NCBI RefSeq assembly: GCF_014698845.1
Contig: NZ_JACJTV010000009.1
Location: forward strand, 62,001 to 126,000
Source: Coleofasciculus sp. FACHB-1120
GTDB lineage: Bacteria > Cyanobacteriota > Cyanobacteriia > Cyanobacteriales > FACHB-T130
DNA: 64,000 nt
Direction: 5' to 3'
Under the pieces are notes generated by a model. That model did no database searches, was not told the origin of the DNA, and saw nothing but the letters and a program-made list of their open reading frames with translations. The translations under genes and the position numbers were made by a program. Numbering within the stretch: position 1 is the stretch's first letter; each line of letters starts with the position of its first letter. Positions 18,501-27,348 of this stretch are shown piece after piece.

Positions 18501-18677
18501 ATGTTCTGGGAATTACGCATCCAATACGCCAACGGCAACGAGAAAGTTCTACGCACCTGCAAAAATCGAGAAACAGCCCTGCGGTACATCGATGCAATCT
18601 ACTCCCAGGGCTATCCTATGCACGTGGCGTTCCTGGTTCGCCCTGCCTTCGAGGCACAAGCGCTCCAACCTGCCTAG
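18501..18677 (+). CDS. Small conserved-looking protein, 58 residues, unknown function
   Basis: A short gene: ATG at 18501, stop TAG at 18675-18677. The ribosome-binding site AAGGGG lies at 18488-18493 with 7 bases to the ATG. The product (MFWELRIQYANGNEKV... ending ALQPA) has a compact alpha/beta look: a beta-type start with aromatic residues, then ETALRYIDAIYSQGYP as a probable helix, then HVAFLVRP as a strand. Codon use looks coding, and the good ribosome-binding site and AT-rich promoter-like upstream support expression. I do not recognise a function. It stands alone between a FAD enzyme and frr, both on the other strand. Confidence 0.8.
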   Translation: MFWELRIQYANGNEKVLRTCKNRETALRYIDAIYSQGYPMHVAFLVRPAFEAQALQPA

Positions 18678-18762
18678 TCTCAGTTTTTAGCCCTTCGTCC
18701 TGAGTCCTTAGCTGAAGCGCGATCGCTGTTGACGAACGACCCATGACGAGTGACTAATGACT

Positions 18763-19311
18763 TTAAACGGTCGTGATATCTTTCTCTTTCTCGGCTAACA
18801 GCTCATCAACCTTGGCAATGTACTTGTCAGTTAGCTTTTGAACTTTTTCCTGCAAGTCTCGCGCTTCATCCTCAGAGACTTCACTATTTTTTTCTTGCTT
18901 GCGAATTGAGTCTACGGCGTCGCGGCGGATATTGCGAACAGAAACTCTACCTTCTTCAGCATACTTGGCAGCGATTTTCGCCAGTTCTTTACGACGCTCG
19001 GTGGTTAGGGGGGGAATATTCAAGCGAATGACTGAGCCATCATTGCTCGGAGTTAAACCGACATCTGATAAAGAAATCGCTTTTTCGATCAGATTCATGC
19101 TGCCGCGATCAAACGGCTGAATGGTAATCGTACTAGAATCTGGTGTATTGATACTTGCCAGAGACTTCAGAGGGGTGGGGGCACCATAGTATTCCACCGA
19201 CACCCGGTCGAGGAGGGAGGCGTTCGCCCGTCCCGTCCGAATTGTATTAAAAGACCGTTGAGTTGCCTCAATTGTCTTTTGCATATGACTTTCAACATCA
19301 GCTAATTTCAC
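18763..19311 (-). CDS. frr: Ribosome recycling factor
   Basis: 182 residues, the usual length. Family motifs: [43 protein letters not shown] and [15 protein letters not shown]. With EF-G it splits post-termination ribosomes. The start is GTG at 19311 with GAGG upstream, lying inside the last codons of pyrH (14-bp overlap, 19298-19311), so translation is likely coupled to pyrH. The pyrH-frr order is widely conserved in bacteria. Confidence 0.98.
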   Translation of the reverse strand: MKLADVESHMQKTIEATQRSFNTIRTGRANASLLDRVSVEYYGAPTPLKSLASINTPDSSTITIQPFDRGSMNLIEKAISLSDVGLTPSNDGSVIRLNIPPLTTERRKELAKIAAKYAEEGRVSVRNIRRDAVDSIRKQEKNSEVSEDEARDLQEKVQKLTDKYIAKVDELLAEKEKDITTV

Positions 19312-20026
19312 AAGATCCTCCTACAATTGTTCCCACAGCTTCTCCCGTAACGGCGCGGTGGATATTGCCCCGCACCGAGAGGTCGAACACAACGATGGGG
19401 ATGTTGTTTTCTTTGCACAGGGCGATCGCGGTACTATCCATCACCCGCAGATCGTGAGTGAGGACGTGCCCGTAGGTCAAGCTTTGATAGCGACGTGCGC
19501 CTGGGTTGAGATGGGGGTCTGAATCATAGATCCCGTCTACTTTGGTTGCTTTAAAAATTACATTCGCATCAATTTCCGCCGCTCGCAAGGCAGCAGTCGT
19601 ATCAGTGGTGAAGAAGGGGTTTCCCGATCCAGCCCCAAAAATCACGACCCGTCCTTTTTCCAAGTGGCGAATGGCGCGACGCCGGATATAAGGCTCTGCC
19701 ACTTCCTGCATTGCGATCGCTGTTTGCACTCGTGTCGGTACTCCGATTTGCTCCAAGGAGTCTTGCAAGGTCATCGCATTCATCACCGTTGCAATCATCC
19801 CGATGTAGTCGGCTGTCGCCCGATCCATGCCCGCCGAAGCTGCCTTGACACCGCGAAAGATATTGCCGCCACCGACGACAATTGCTATCTGAATGCCACT
19901 TGCCACGACCTCTGCGACTTCCTGAGCGATTTCCTGAACCACAATTGGATCGATTCCATAGCCCAGGTTGCCCATTAAAGCTTCACCGCTCAGCTTTAGT
20001 AAAACCCGCCGATAAGTTATCCCCAT
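19298..20026 (-). CDS. pyrH: UMP kinase
   Basis: 242 residues of the amino-acid-kinase fold: [56 protein letters not shown] and [11 protein letters not shown] are diagnostic. It phosphorylates UMP to UDP in pyrimidine synthesis, in the cytoplasm as a hexamer usually activated by GTP and inhibited by UTP. First gene of a two-gene unit with frr, whose start it overlaps by 14 bp. ATG start at 20026; length normal. Confidence 0.98.
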   Translation of the reverse strand: MGITYRRVLLKLSGEALMGNLGYGIDPIVVQEIAQEVAEVVASGIQIAIVVGGGNIFRGVKAASAGMDRATADYIGMIATVMNAMTLQDSLEQIGVPTRVQTAIAMQEVAEPYIRRRAIRHLEKGRVVIFGAGSGNPFFTTDTTAALRAAEIDANVIFKATKVDGIYDSDPHLNPGARRYQSLTYGHVLTHDLRVMDSTAIALCKENNIPIVVFDLSVRGNIHRAVTGEAVGTIVGGSCEIS

Positions 20027-20144
20027 GCCCAGACTATTGTCTCACTCAAAATACCTCCACCATAAGATAACAGTAGAGGAGTAAGTTTTGTGATATTATC
20101 CCCAAATTTAGTGACTAAAGTATGGGGAGGCTTGAGACTAGGGG

Positions 20145-20702
20145 TTAATGACGCCACCCGATCGGGCTGCCGACTGCCTTGGTTGAGGCGGTCGGAATCG
20201 CCGTTTTTCCTTGCAGCAAAGAAGCGATCGCATCCCGTAAATAATGCACCTTCACCGCTGCTGGATCTTGGGAATTATCATCAATCCGTCCGCTGTAGCG
20301 GAGTATTCCAGAATTATCTAATAAGAAAACCTCCGGCGTTGTCTGTCCCCCGAAGCAACGAGCCACATCCTGAGTGGTATCTCGCAGATAAGGAAAATTT
20401 AGACCGTGAGTTGCTACCAAAGTTTGCATCTTCTCGAAGCTGTCTTCAGGCGACTGGACAGCATCATTGGCGTTGATGCCAATTAGGGTAAATCCCTGGC
20501 TTTGGAACTCGGTTTGAATCTGAATTAGCCTACCCAGATAGGACTGCACGTATGGGCAATGATTGCACATGAAAACAACGCCCACCGCTCGATACTTTTC
20601 TAAATACCGAGCCAAGTGGTGGACTTGATTATCGCTTCCCGGTAATTCAAAATCTGGGGCATAACTACCAATAGGAGTGCCGGTCTTTTCCATTACACTC
20701 AT
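20145..20702 (-). CDS. Thioredoxin-fold protein with CNHCP active site (redoxin family)
   Basis: 185 residues. APDFELPGSDNQVHHLARY opens an AhpC/TlpA-type fold; the redox motif is MCNHCPYVQSYLGRL (Cys46 and Cys49), characteristic of a thioredoxin-family subgroup annotated as AhpC/TSA. There is no signal peptide, so it is probably cytoplasmic. It may reduce peroxides or disulfides; the substrate is unknown. The ATG at 20702 has AAGGAT upstream. It lies 72 bases downstream of the agmatinase gene on the same strand and could be cotranscribed with it. Confidence 0.87.
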   Translation of the reverse strand: MSVMEKTGTPIGSYAPDFELPGSDNQVHHLARYLEKYRAVGVVFMCNHCPYVQSYLGRLIQIQTEFQSQGFTLIGINANDAVQSPEDSFEKMQTLVATHGLNFPYLRDTTQDVARCFGGQTTPEVFLLDNSGILRYSGRIDDNSQDPAAVKVHYLRDAIASLLQGKTAIPTASTKAVGSPIGWRH

Positions 20703-20774
20703 TTACTTATCCTTGGGTAATTACAACAAAGTTTGATGAGGCTACAGGAGTAAGGGACAAGGTAATTTGGGCGT

Positions 20775-21695
20775 CTATTTGCTTTGGGAGAACGCCTGAT
20801 AACCGATTAGTTTATAGACTAATTTGGCAGCGGTAAATTCGGATACCACGGAATCTACAATTGGTGCCAATTCCATGACATCACAACCAATCACCTCGTG
20901 ATTTTGAAACACTTGCCGCAAAAAAGAGAGTAGGGAGTACCAATTTAATCCACCGGGTTCTGGGGTGCCGACACAAGGTATTAAGGTGGGGTCAATCCCG
21001 TCGCGGTCAATGGTGAGGAAAACTCGTTTGGTAGGGATACTAGCGATCGCTCTTTCCATCCAATCCGGTTGTGTCGCAATTTCTCTGGCCCGAAACACCG
21101 TCAGATTTTTCTCTTTGATCAGATCGGCTTCTTCTTTGCAAATGGCGCGGATACCGATTTGGACGGCTGGCAATCCCATCTCCACAATCCGCCGCATCAC
21201 GCAAGCATGGTTGTGAATCGAGCCTTCGTACTCATAGCGCAAATCGCCATGAGCATCTATTTGCACGACCGTAAAGGGTTCATTGGGGGAGGCTTCTCGG
21301 TATGCCTCCACAAGACCAGTCGTAATGCTGTGTTCGCCACCCAGACCAATGACAAACTTGCCGTCAGCTATCATCTGGGATACCGTTTCGCGGGTAACTT
21401 GCAGCATTTCCTCAGATGAAACTGAACGACCGTTGCGGGTATCTGCAATCGATTCAGCCGTATAAATTCCAATGTCTTTGCCAGTTTCCCAATCTAGCTC
21501 TTCATCATAATATTCCACCTGCCCAGAGGCTTCTAGAATCGCATCTGGCCCTTTTTCGCAGCCATTTCGATACGTTGTCGCCTCGTAAGGAATCGGCAAA
21601 ATCCCCACCCGCGTGGCATCGTAGGTAGAAGCTAAATCAGAGCTAAGGAATGGTACAACCGAAGCAACAGAAGTAGAAGTTTGCACCGTAGTCAT
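20775..21695 (-). CDS. speB: Agmatinase / ureohydrolase family enzyme
   Basis: 306 residues from the ATG at 21695 (TTG and GTG codons extend the frame by two residues). Manganese-site motifs of the arginase/agmatinase family are present in order: GGEHSIT, VQIDAHGDLR with HNHACVMRR, TIDRDGIDP and the closing CDVMELAP. It would hydrolyse agmatine to putrescine and urea, or a related guanidino compound; in cyanobacteria several paralogues have other substrates (arginine, guanidine-type), and sequence alone does not settle this. ITTGLVEAYREASPN is the usual region after the first His. Divergent from the alpha/beta hydrolase at 22048, with a long inverted repeat between them. Confidence 0.88.
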   Translation of the reverse strand: MTTVQTSTSVASVVPFLSSDLASTYDATRVGILPIPYEATTYRNGCEKGPDAILEASGQVEYYDEELDWETGKDIGIYTAESIADTRNGRSVSSEEMLQVTRETVSQMIADGKFVIGLGGEHSITTGLVEAYREASPNEPFTVVQIDAHGDLRYEYEGSIHNHACVMRRIVEMGLPAVQIGIRAICKEEADLIKEKNLTVFRAREIATQPDWMERAIASIPTKRVFLTIDRDGIDPTLIPCVGTPEPGGLNWYSLLSFLRQVFQNHEVIGCDVMELAPIVDSVVSEFTAAKLVYKLIGYQAFSQSK

Positions 21696-21763
21696 CACCA
21701 ACTAAATTTCATTAGGGACTCACCAATCTAGATACTGACACACTCCTCGCTTTGAGTGCTACG

Positions 21764-21854
21764 CACAGGTGAAAAGCTAAGGTTTTGAAATTGGAAATTG
21801 AAAATACGAATTCTCCGTGCCACTTTCCGCTAGCTTTTAGATTCTTCACCTGTG
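21764..21854. repeat. Long imperfect inverted repeat in a divergent promoter region
   Basis: CACAGGTGAA (21764-21773) pairs with TTCACCTGTG (21845-21854), and AAAAGCTA (21772-21779) with TAGCTTTT (21831-21838), with a 6-base bulge on one side. It sits in the 350-base gap between the divergent agmatinase and hydrolase genes and could form a cruciform or RNA stem. Confidence 0.6.
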
Positions 21855-22047
21855 TACCAGGCTTATCTACACTTGGCATCAGAGTTTTTACGGGATTTTC
21901 GATTCAGTGGCTCAAAATTACTGGAATCCGTGTTTTCTAGAGTTGAAGAATTGTAAAATTAGAAAAGCTAAGTCTACCCGTGGCGTTGAGAGCGCACTCA
22001 AGGTGCGACGGGATAGAAATCAAAGAGATGTGATCGCTATCTATCCC

Positions 22048-22992
22048 ATGACTCCATCCTCCTCCACCACTCCAACCGCACCTACCGCTGCCCATATCGT
22101 CACGAAAACTTGGACTTGGCAAGGTTTTCCCATCTGCTACCAGACTCAAGGAACTCAAGGGCCAGCGGTGGTGCTGGTACATGGATTTGGGGCATCTTGG
22201 GGGCACTGGCGCAAAAACATCCCGGTGCTGGCTCAACATTGCCGCGTCTATGCCATTGACTTAATTGGCTTTGGTGGTTCCGCAAAACCCACTCCAGGGG
22301 GCAAGATTTCCTACACCTTTGAAACTTGGGGACAGCAACTCGCTGATTTTTGCCGCGAGGTGGTGGGAAGCCCCGTTTTTTTAGTCGGAAATTCCATCGG
22401 CTGTATTGTGGCAATGCAAGCAGCAGTCGATCATCCAGATATTATCTTGGGAACTGCCCTAATTAACTGTTCTCTGCGGCTGCTGCACGACCGCAAACGC
22501 GCCCAATTGCCTTGGTATCGCAGCTTTGGGGCACCTATTGTTCAACGACTGCTGGCAGTCAAGTGGATTGGCAAATTCTTCTTTAGCCAACTTGCCAAGC
22601 CAAAGGTAGTACGGAAGGTTCTCCTGCAAGCCTACAAGCACCCAGAAGCGGTGACTGATGAACTGGTGGATATGCTCATGGCACCCGCCTTTGATGAGGG
22701 TGCTGTGGACGTTTTTGTCGCCTTTACACGCTATTCTCAAGGGCCACTGCCGGAAGACCTGCTGCCTCTGCTGCCCTGCCCGACAATCATCCTCTGGGGA
22801 ACGGAAGATCCTTGGGAACCCATCGAGCTGGGGCGAGAGTTTGCCAATTACCCGAAAATTGAGAAGTTTATTCCCATCGAAGGTGTGGGGCATTGTCCTC
22901 AGGATGAAGCGCCTGAGTTAGTTAACCCAATTTTGCAGGAGTGGATATTGCAGCTGTACTCGGACAATCAAGTTTTAGCTGAAAATCCTTAG
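22048..22992 (+). CDS. Alpha/beta fold hydrolase
   Basis: 314 residues from the ATG at 22048. The frame is open upstream to a GTG at 21907, but those 47 residues are unlike the family and overlap likely promoter DNA. The catalytic triad is visible: nucleophile Ser in VGNSIGC, Asp in WGTEDPWEP and His in GVGHCPQDE; the oxyanion region is LVHGFGASWGHWR. Such hydrolases in cyanobacteria and chloroplasts act on small esters or lipids (epoxide hydrolase/haloalkane dehalogenase-like fold with Ser nucleophile); the substrate is unknown. It is not close to another + gene. Confidence 0.9.
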   Translation: MTPSSSTTPTAPTAAHIVTKTWTWQGFPICYQTQGTQGPAVVLVHGFGASWGHWRKNIPVLAQHCRVYAIDLIGFGGSAKPTPGGKISYTFETWGQQLADFCREVVGSPVFLVGNSIGCIVAMQAAVDHPDIILGTALINCSLRLLHDRKRAQLPWYRSFGAPIVQRLLAVKWIGKFFFSQLAKPKVVRKVLLQAYKHPEAVTDELVDMLMAPAFDEGAVDVFVAFTRYSQGPLPEDLLPLLPCPTIILWGTEDPWEPIELGREFANYPKIEKFIPIEGVGHCPQDEAPELVNPILQEWILQLYSDNQVLAENP

Positions 22993-23058
22993 AAGTGCTG
23001 GAATTGTGGCATCTATGCTTCAGTGCTGCACCTTTATCAACTTAATAGATAGTGCGCC

Positions 23059-23508
23059 TTAGTAGTGCGCCCATATTTTTCGCAATGGACATCCCAGCAT
23101 TTGCTCTAGCAAGTGAATCTGGCTATTATCAAGCTCTGTGTTGGGTTGGCGTGCTTCTAGAATAAAACGAGCGAAACCAGCGGGACACTCATACCGCAGG
23201 TCATTTAGCGAACAGACAGCACCGCAACAAGGCACGATAACCATCAGCTCGTTAAATCTTGTGCAGTATGCGGTGTCCATAGCTTGTTGCCACCACCGAG
23301 TTTCCAGGTAGGATAAACAGACAGGACAGAAGATTTGTTCCAAGTTGCTACCTGGGTCAACAAATTCCACGTCATCTGTAACTCTGAGATACACCCGATC
23401 TGCCTGCGGGACAAAAGACTTGAACAATTGCAAGGTCATCTGTTGAGCTGCGGTATCAGGTACAAGCTGTGGAGCTGTTGGAATCAATCTGAGGAAGTCA
23501 ACAGACAT
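23059..23508 (-). CDS. Cysteine-rich conserved hypothetical protein
   Basis: 149 residues that I cannot place in a named family. Notable are FCPVCLSYLETRWW, VIVPCCGAVCSLNDL and YECPAGFARF: six cysteines in CxxC, CCxxxC and single contexts that suggest a zinc ribbon or structural zinc site in the central part. No signal peptide or membrane segment. The ATG at 23508 fits; the upstream gene on the same strand is the LCP gene, with an 87-base nested palindrome between. Possibly a nucleic-acid or protein-binding adaptor, but this is only from the cysteine pattern. Confidence 0.75.
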   Translation of the reverse strand: MSVDFLRLIPTAPQLVPDTAAQQMTLQLFKSFVPQADRVYLRVTDDVEFVDPGSNLEQIFCPVCLSYLETRWWQQAMDTAYCTRFNELMVIVPCCGAVCSLNDLRYECPAGFARFILEARQPNTELDNSQIHLLEQMLGCPLRKIWAHY

Positions 23509-23566
23509 TTTAAGCCGCCCCCCAGCGCTTCCAAGTAGTCACCCACACTAGAACAATCACCTGTTT

Positions 23567-23653
23567 GGTAATTGGTCGCTAAGAAAAGGTTTTAAGTTTT
23601 GAGTTGAAGAACTCTCTTCAACTCAAAACTTAAAACTCTCATGACCAATTACC
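23567..23653. repeat. 87-bp nested palindrome (MITE-like), shares ends with the 46.3 kb element
   Basis: Outer arms GGTAATTGGTC (23567-23577) and GACCAATTACC (23643-23653) are perfect complements. Inside, a 22-bp perfect stem (23589-23610 with 23615-23636) has a 4-base loop. The right end plus flank, CCAATTACCCATTT, is identical to the right end of the element at 46314-46424 and runs up to the stop codon of the LCP gene at 23657, for which the stem may serve as terminator. Confidence 0.85.
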
Positions 23654-23656
23654 CAT

Positions 23657-25075
23657 TTAAAATGAGTCTTGATTCGTACTCCTCTTCAGCCAATCTTGAC
23701 CTAGCTGAATCGTCACATCCGAGACCAGGTGGCCAGTGCTTTCAATCCGCACTTCCCCAAATCCCAACGAACGGTAGATAGCTTTGGCACTATTTCCATC
23801 TCCCTGTTGAGCCACTACGTGCGTTACCCGCAACGGTTCGGGCCACGGGTCGTCAACGTAGACATTTCGGTAGCCAGCATTATTGAGCGTGTTGATTAAG
23901 GATTGCACAGCCTTGCGATCGCCCGTACTATCTTGAATCGCTACCCGGATATAGGCTGGGTCGCTTGCTTCGCCACCGTCCATTCCCTGGTCAAAATGCT
24001 GTGCCATCATTGTCCGGATGCGGCGGCGATTTGGCACCCAATAACTCACCTCATGATTCCCGTTGCCACTAAAGTCACCCGGTACCATGAGCATTTGCAC
24101 TTGGGAACGGTCTGTCTTGACGCCATAACCAACTAGGGCTAACAACTCCTCAACCGTTAAGTTGGTGTCAATATGCGATTGGATAACCGAGAGAATCTTC
24201 GGCATTCTCGCCAAAGTGGTTGGATTCAGTGCTTGTTCCATCAGTGCCCGCATGACCATTTGCTGCCGCTGAATCCGCCCAATATCGCCATACTTGTCAT
24301 AGCGGAAGCGCAGCAATTGCAGCACTTGATTGCCATTGAGATGTTGTTTTCCTGCTTTCAGGTTGATGTACAGGTGCTGGCTCTCATCTCGATATTTCAT
24401 ATCCCTGGGGACATAGACGGTAACGCCACCCAAGGCGTCCACCAGCTTCTCTACCCCCTGAACGTTAATTCGGATGTAGCGATCGATTCCGACTCCGCTG
24501 AGAAGGTCGCTGGTTGTCTTAGCACTAAGGGCTGGCCCCCCCTCAAGATTCGCGGCATTAATCTTGGTAACGCCGACTCCCTCCACAAAGGTGCGGGTAT
24601 CTCGTGGGATGGATAAAGCTGCGATTTTTTGCGCCTCCGGGTCAAACCGCAGCAAAAGCATGGTATCTGATAGACCCTCGAAGGAGTTCACCAGCGCGTG
24701 GTATCCCAGATTTTTTGTTTCAGCAGGAGGGTTATCCAGGTCGGAGGAGATAACCTTGATTCCCATAACTAAGATATTGACGGGGCGGGTCAGTTCTGGC
24801 AACCGCATACTGGTACGGGAGATGCGATCGCCATCAAACACCGCTGCTTCTTCAGGACTTAGCTGGCTTTGCAGCAAGGGCGTACTGGAAAAAGACACGG
24901 CTAACAAAGCTCCCGCAGTTGCTGACAGCATTGCCACCCCAGTCAAGCCCAACCCAAGCCAAAGCCAGTTTACCTGGTTTCGTTTTTTAACAGGTCTTTT
25001 CTTGATGGGTTGATTGGATGTTTGCCCCCACGGGCGTTTTTCAGGAATTTTTCGGGCTGACACTGGCTTCCTCAC
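23657..25075 (-). CDS. LytR-CpsA-Psr (LCP) family glycopolymer ligase
   Basis: 472 residues. A basic cytoplasmic N-terminus (KKRPVKKRNQ) precedes one transmembrane helix (LWLGLGLTGVAMLSATAGALL), then the LCP catalytic domain (SDTMLLLRFDP, LSIPRDTRT, KINAANLEGG, RFRYDKYGDIGRIQRQQ with the polyprenyl-phosphate-binding arginines) and a C-terminal LytR_C domain (~385-465, IRVAIQDSTGD...). LCP enzymes move lipid-linked polysaccharides onto peptidoglycan at the outer face of the inner membrane. The start codon is GTG at 25075, placing the helix well. No polysaccharide genes flank it. Confidence 0.95.
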   Translation of the reverse strand: MRKPVSARKIPEKRPWGQTSNQPIKKRPVKKRNQVNWLWLGLGLTGVAMLSATAGALLAVSFSSTPLLQSQLSPEEAAVFDGDRISRTSMRLPELTRPVNILVMGIKVISSDLDNPPAETKNLGYHALVNSFEGLSDTMLLLRFDPEAQKIAALSIPRDTRTFVEGVGVTKINAANLEGGPALSAKTTSDLLSGVGIDRYIRINVQGVEKLVDALGGVTVYVPRDMKYRDESQHLYINLKAGKQHLNGNQVLQLLRFRYDKYGDIGRIQRQQMVMRALMEQALNPTTLARMPKILSVIQSHIDTNLTVEELLALVGYGVKTDRSQVQMLMVPGDFSGNGNHEVSYWVPNRRRIRTMMAQHFDQGMDGGEASDPAYIRVAIQDSTGDRKAVQSLINTLNNAGYRNVYVDDPWPEPLRVTHVVAQQGDGNSAKAIYRSLGFGEVRIESTGHLVSDVTIQLGQDWLKRSTNQDSF

Positions 25076-25486
25076 ACACGCAAAAAAGATAGCACGAATT
25101 TGTGTTCAAGGTAGGGGCGTGGAATCTGGCAATCTGGAGCTGGGACGTTTATCTCTAACAAAATCCGTCCTTAAGAGAGATTGCACTAGAACACTCATAG
25201 CAGTTTTTCTACCGATTTTGTGCAAAAACAGGCAAACACTGGCAAGAGTTTAACCTCATTTGGGTAGAGATGCGTAGGCTAGAGGCAGAACCAGGAGGCA
25301 GAGCCAGCTATCAAGTGCATCGGTCGAATCTTAATGAGACCTCCCCATTCCTTACTTTTGTTCAAGCAAAGCATCCGGATACAAATGGCTTGGACTCGTA
25401 ACTTCGGTTGCTTTGCTTGAAAAAATACTTTGCGCCTACAACCTCTGTGCCTCATCCCAAACTGAGGCTAAGCAATAAAACACTCT
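25076..25486. other. Intergenic region with a 13-bp inverted repeat
   Basis: A 410-base gap between two minus-strand genes. TTCAAGCAAAGCA (25361-25373) is perfectly complementary to TGCTTTGCTTGAA (25409-25421), with 35 bases between. No T tract follows on either side, so it may be an RNA stem or a protein site rather than a terminator. No gene is supported here. Confidence 0.55.
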
Positions 25487-25885
25487 TTAGGACAAGTGTT
25501 TGCGAACGACTCCCTCTGCCAGCTGGCTAACACCCGGAAGACGTACAGATTTCCGTTGCCACAGACGCACCATCAACCATAAGCTGACCAAAAAATAACC
25601 TGATGTCAGCAGACCATTGATAAATAACAAACGCAGGGTTAAAGTTTCCGAAGCTTGTGCAACTCCAGCCCCTAATAAACCGTATGCCACGAGCCAACCG
25701 AGAGCCAGCGTCACTGAAAGTCTGCTTACGGTTTGTTGTTGCCGGTTGCTATTACCTCGATACAGTGTCCAGAGGGCGGGGAAAAAACCAACCACAGGAA
25801 TCAAGTAGATAAACAGCTGGTAAAGTGGGGTTTCCAACTCGTTCCTCTGGATGTCTTGATTTTCAAACGGGTCAATGTCTTTCAT
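25487..25885 (-). CDS. Small three-helix membrane protein coupled to the serpin gene
   Basis: 132 residues, no named family. Three hydrophobic segments are visible: YQLFIYLIPVVGFFPALWTLY, LSVTLALGWLVAYGLLGAGVA and LFINGLLTSGYFLVSLWLMV. The N-terminus is acidic (MKDIDPFENQD) and the loops contain RGNSNRQQQ. The ATG overlaps the serpin stop codon as ATGA (25882-25885), so translation is almost certainly coupled to the serpin. The tight coupling suggests a shared role, for example anchoring or delivering the lipoprotein, but this is inference. Confidence 0.8.
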   Translation of the reverse strand: MKDIDPFENQDIQRNELETPLYQLFIYLIPVVGFFPALWTLYRGNSNRQQQTVSRLSVTLALGWLVAYGLLGAGVAQASETLTLRLLFINGLLTSGYFLVSLWLMVRLWQRKSVRLPGVSQLAEGVVRKHLS

Positions 25886-27162
25886 TTTGGTTCCACAATA
25901 GACCCCATAAATAGAACGGTTCCAGTTTGATTATCTCGAATGCAAGCGAAAAACGGGCGGTTAACAATCATCTCGAAGGGTTCCTCTGCCATCGGTGCAG
26001 ATGTTGTCACTACTCCGACGGCAGTGACTGCGGCTGCTTCGGTTCCTGCTTCGTTTACTTCCACAAAGGTTTTGTGCTTGACTTGATTGAGCTGGAGTGG
26101 GATAGAACTCATCTGAGTAAAATTAGCCTTTGAGTCGAAAGCTACTTCCATGCCCAGTGCGGTGAGAGCGTCGTTGAGTTCTATGTCGTAGTCCATTTTG
26201 AAACGAGGCATCTGGATAAATCCCGGTTTCTTTTTGAACTGGGTCATCCATTGCTCCCAGTTTTCAGTATTTAGCTGCTGGTAAAAATTTGTTAGTTTAA
26301 AATTTTCTTTCGGCAGGAAAATATACAAACTAAGTTTTCCTTTTCCGTAGGGTAAGCTAACGGCTTGAAACTGGTCGTTTTCATAGTATTTATATTTATC
26401 CCTTTGAGACATCATGGGATGTTGTTTCTGAGTTCCATCGGCAAGATAGAACGGTTCAGTTGTTGTTTGCTTCTGGTCAAATTTCTTTGTCCAAGTCCCT
26501 TTGAAGTAAAGAGCGTTGATTAAAAATAGCACTTGATCGGATGGAATTTCGTTGATAATCGACTTAATTTTGCCGCCGGTATTTTGTTTAACCCAGTTAT
26601 TGATGTCAGATGGAGCGCTGGGGTTTGTAAAGTCTAATCCTGCGATTTTTGCCTGGTAAAATTGGCGGTTTTTTTGAAGAAATTCCGGGTTAAATGAGAC
26701 GCCCTTCTTTGCCCAAAGAGAGTTAGCAATGGTCAGTTGCACTTGGGGATCTGGATTTTCTAAGAGCGTTTTTAAGGCGTCATTGGCTTGATTGACTTCC
26801 TGTAGACTTAATCCTTGCAATTCCAGCGTTTTTGTCATTGCTTGTTGAGTATCGCCGCTAGCACCGTTGTAGGTCATCGAGAGCGCGATCGCTACACTAG
26901 AAGGTGAAACAAAAATATTCTTGCCGCTGTCCTCTTTTAAAATTTCCTTGAATAGTTTGAACCCAAATTTTGTGTTCGCTGCAACCAGTCTCGAATCTAC
27001 GGTTTTTTTCTGGCGCTGACTGATGGTAGGAGATGTCTCAGGCTGCCTGGTTTCACCGATTGCAGCCTGCGGATTTTTGACCATCGAGCATCCCAAGAAA
27101 CCGAGTAGGAGGAAACTGATTGATGCGATCGCTACCATTAGACTGAACGTTGGTCGCTTCAT
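25882..27162 (-). CDS. Serpin (serine protease inhibitor) lipoprotein
   Basis: 426 residues with a complete serpin fold: NIFVSPSSVAIALSM, NGASGDTQQAM, ANSLWAKKGVSF, LFLINALYFKGTW, and the closing NRPFFACIRDNQTGTVLFMG. The reactive-centre hinge, EAGTEAAAVTA at about residues 371-381, matches the inhibitory consensus (small residues at P12-P9, Thr at P8), so the protein should trap proteases by loop insertion. The N-terminus has a hydrophobic stretch ending GFLGC, a probable lipobox at Cys25, followed by a Gln/Thr-rich linker, so it is likely membrane-anchored outside the cytoplasm. P1 probably lies in VVTTSAP but cannot be fixed. It follows an exported S8 protease gene and overlaps the next gene by 4 bp. 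Confidence 0.95.
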   Translation of the reverse strand: MKRPTFSLMVAIASISFLLLGFLGCSMVKNPQAAIGETRQPETSPTISQRQKKTVDSRLVAANTKFGFKLFKEILKEDSGKNIFVSPSSVAIALSMTYNGASGDTQQAMTKTLELQGLSLQEVNQANDALKTLLENPDPQVQLTIANSLWAKKGVSFNPEFLQKNRQFYQAKIAGLDFTNPSAPSDINNWVKQNTGGKIKSIINEIPSDQVLFLINALYFKGTWTKKFDQKQTTTEPFYLADGTQKQHPMMSQRDKYKYYENDQFQAVSLPYGKGKLSLYIFLPKENFKLTNFYQQLNTENWEQWMTQFKKKPGFIQMPRFKMDYDIELNDALTALGMEVAFDSKANFTQMSSIPLQLNQVKHKTFVEVNEAGTEAAAVTAVGVVTTSAPMAEEPFEMIVNRPFFACIRDNQTGTVLFMGSIVEPK

Positions 27163-27348
27163 ATAGCTGTTTATATTGCCGGAACATTCCTTTTCTAGAA
27201 TGACGGCTAACAGCCAGGGACGTTCCAGTGGTTACGGTTTTGGCAACTGAACCGGATCGGTGAAGGTTTAAGGAGTGTGTCTATACAAGGTGCGATATTT
27301 TGTTAAACGCACCCGTATATTCTGCAATCTCAAATCGCGATTCTCTGT

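Noticed and set aside
21907-22047. 47-residue N-terminal extension of the alpha/beta hydrolase
   Set aside because: GTG start, basic unconserved residues and promoter-like DNA; ATG 22048 precedes the conserved fold.
25361-25421. Riboswitch between the LCP gene and the small membrane-protein gene
   Set aside because: Only one inverted repeat with a 35-base interior; no consensus of a known riboswitch class is recognisable.
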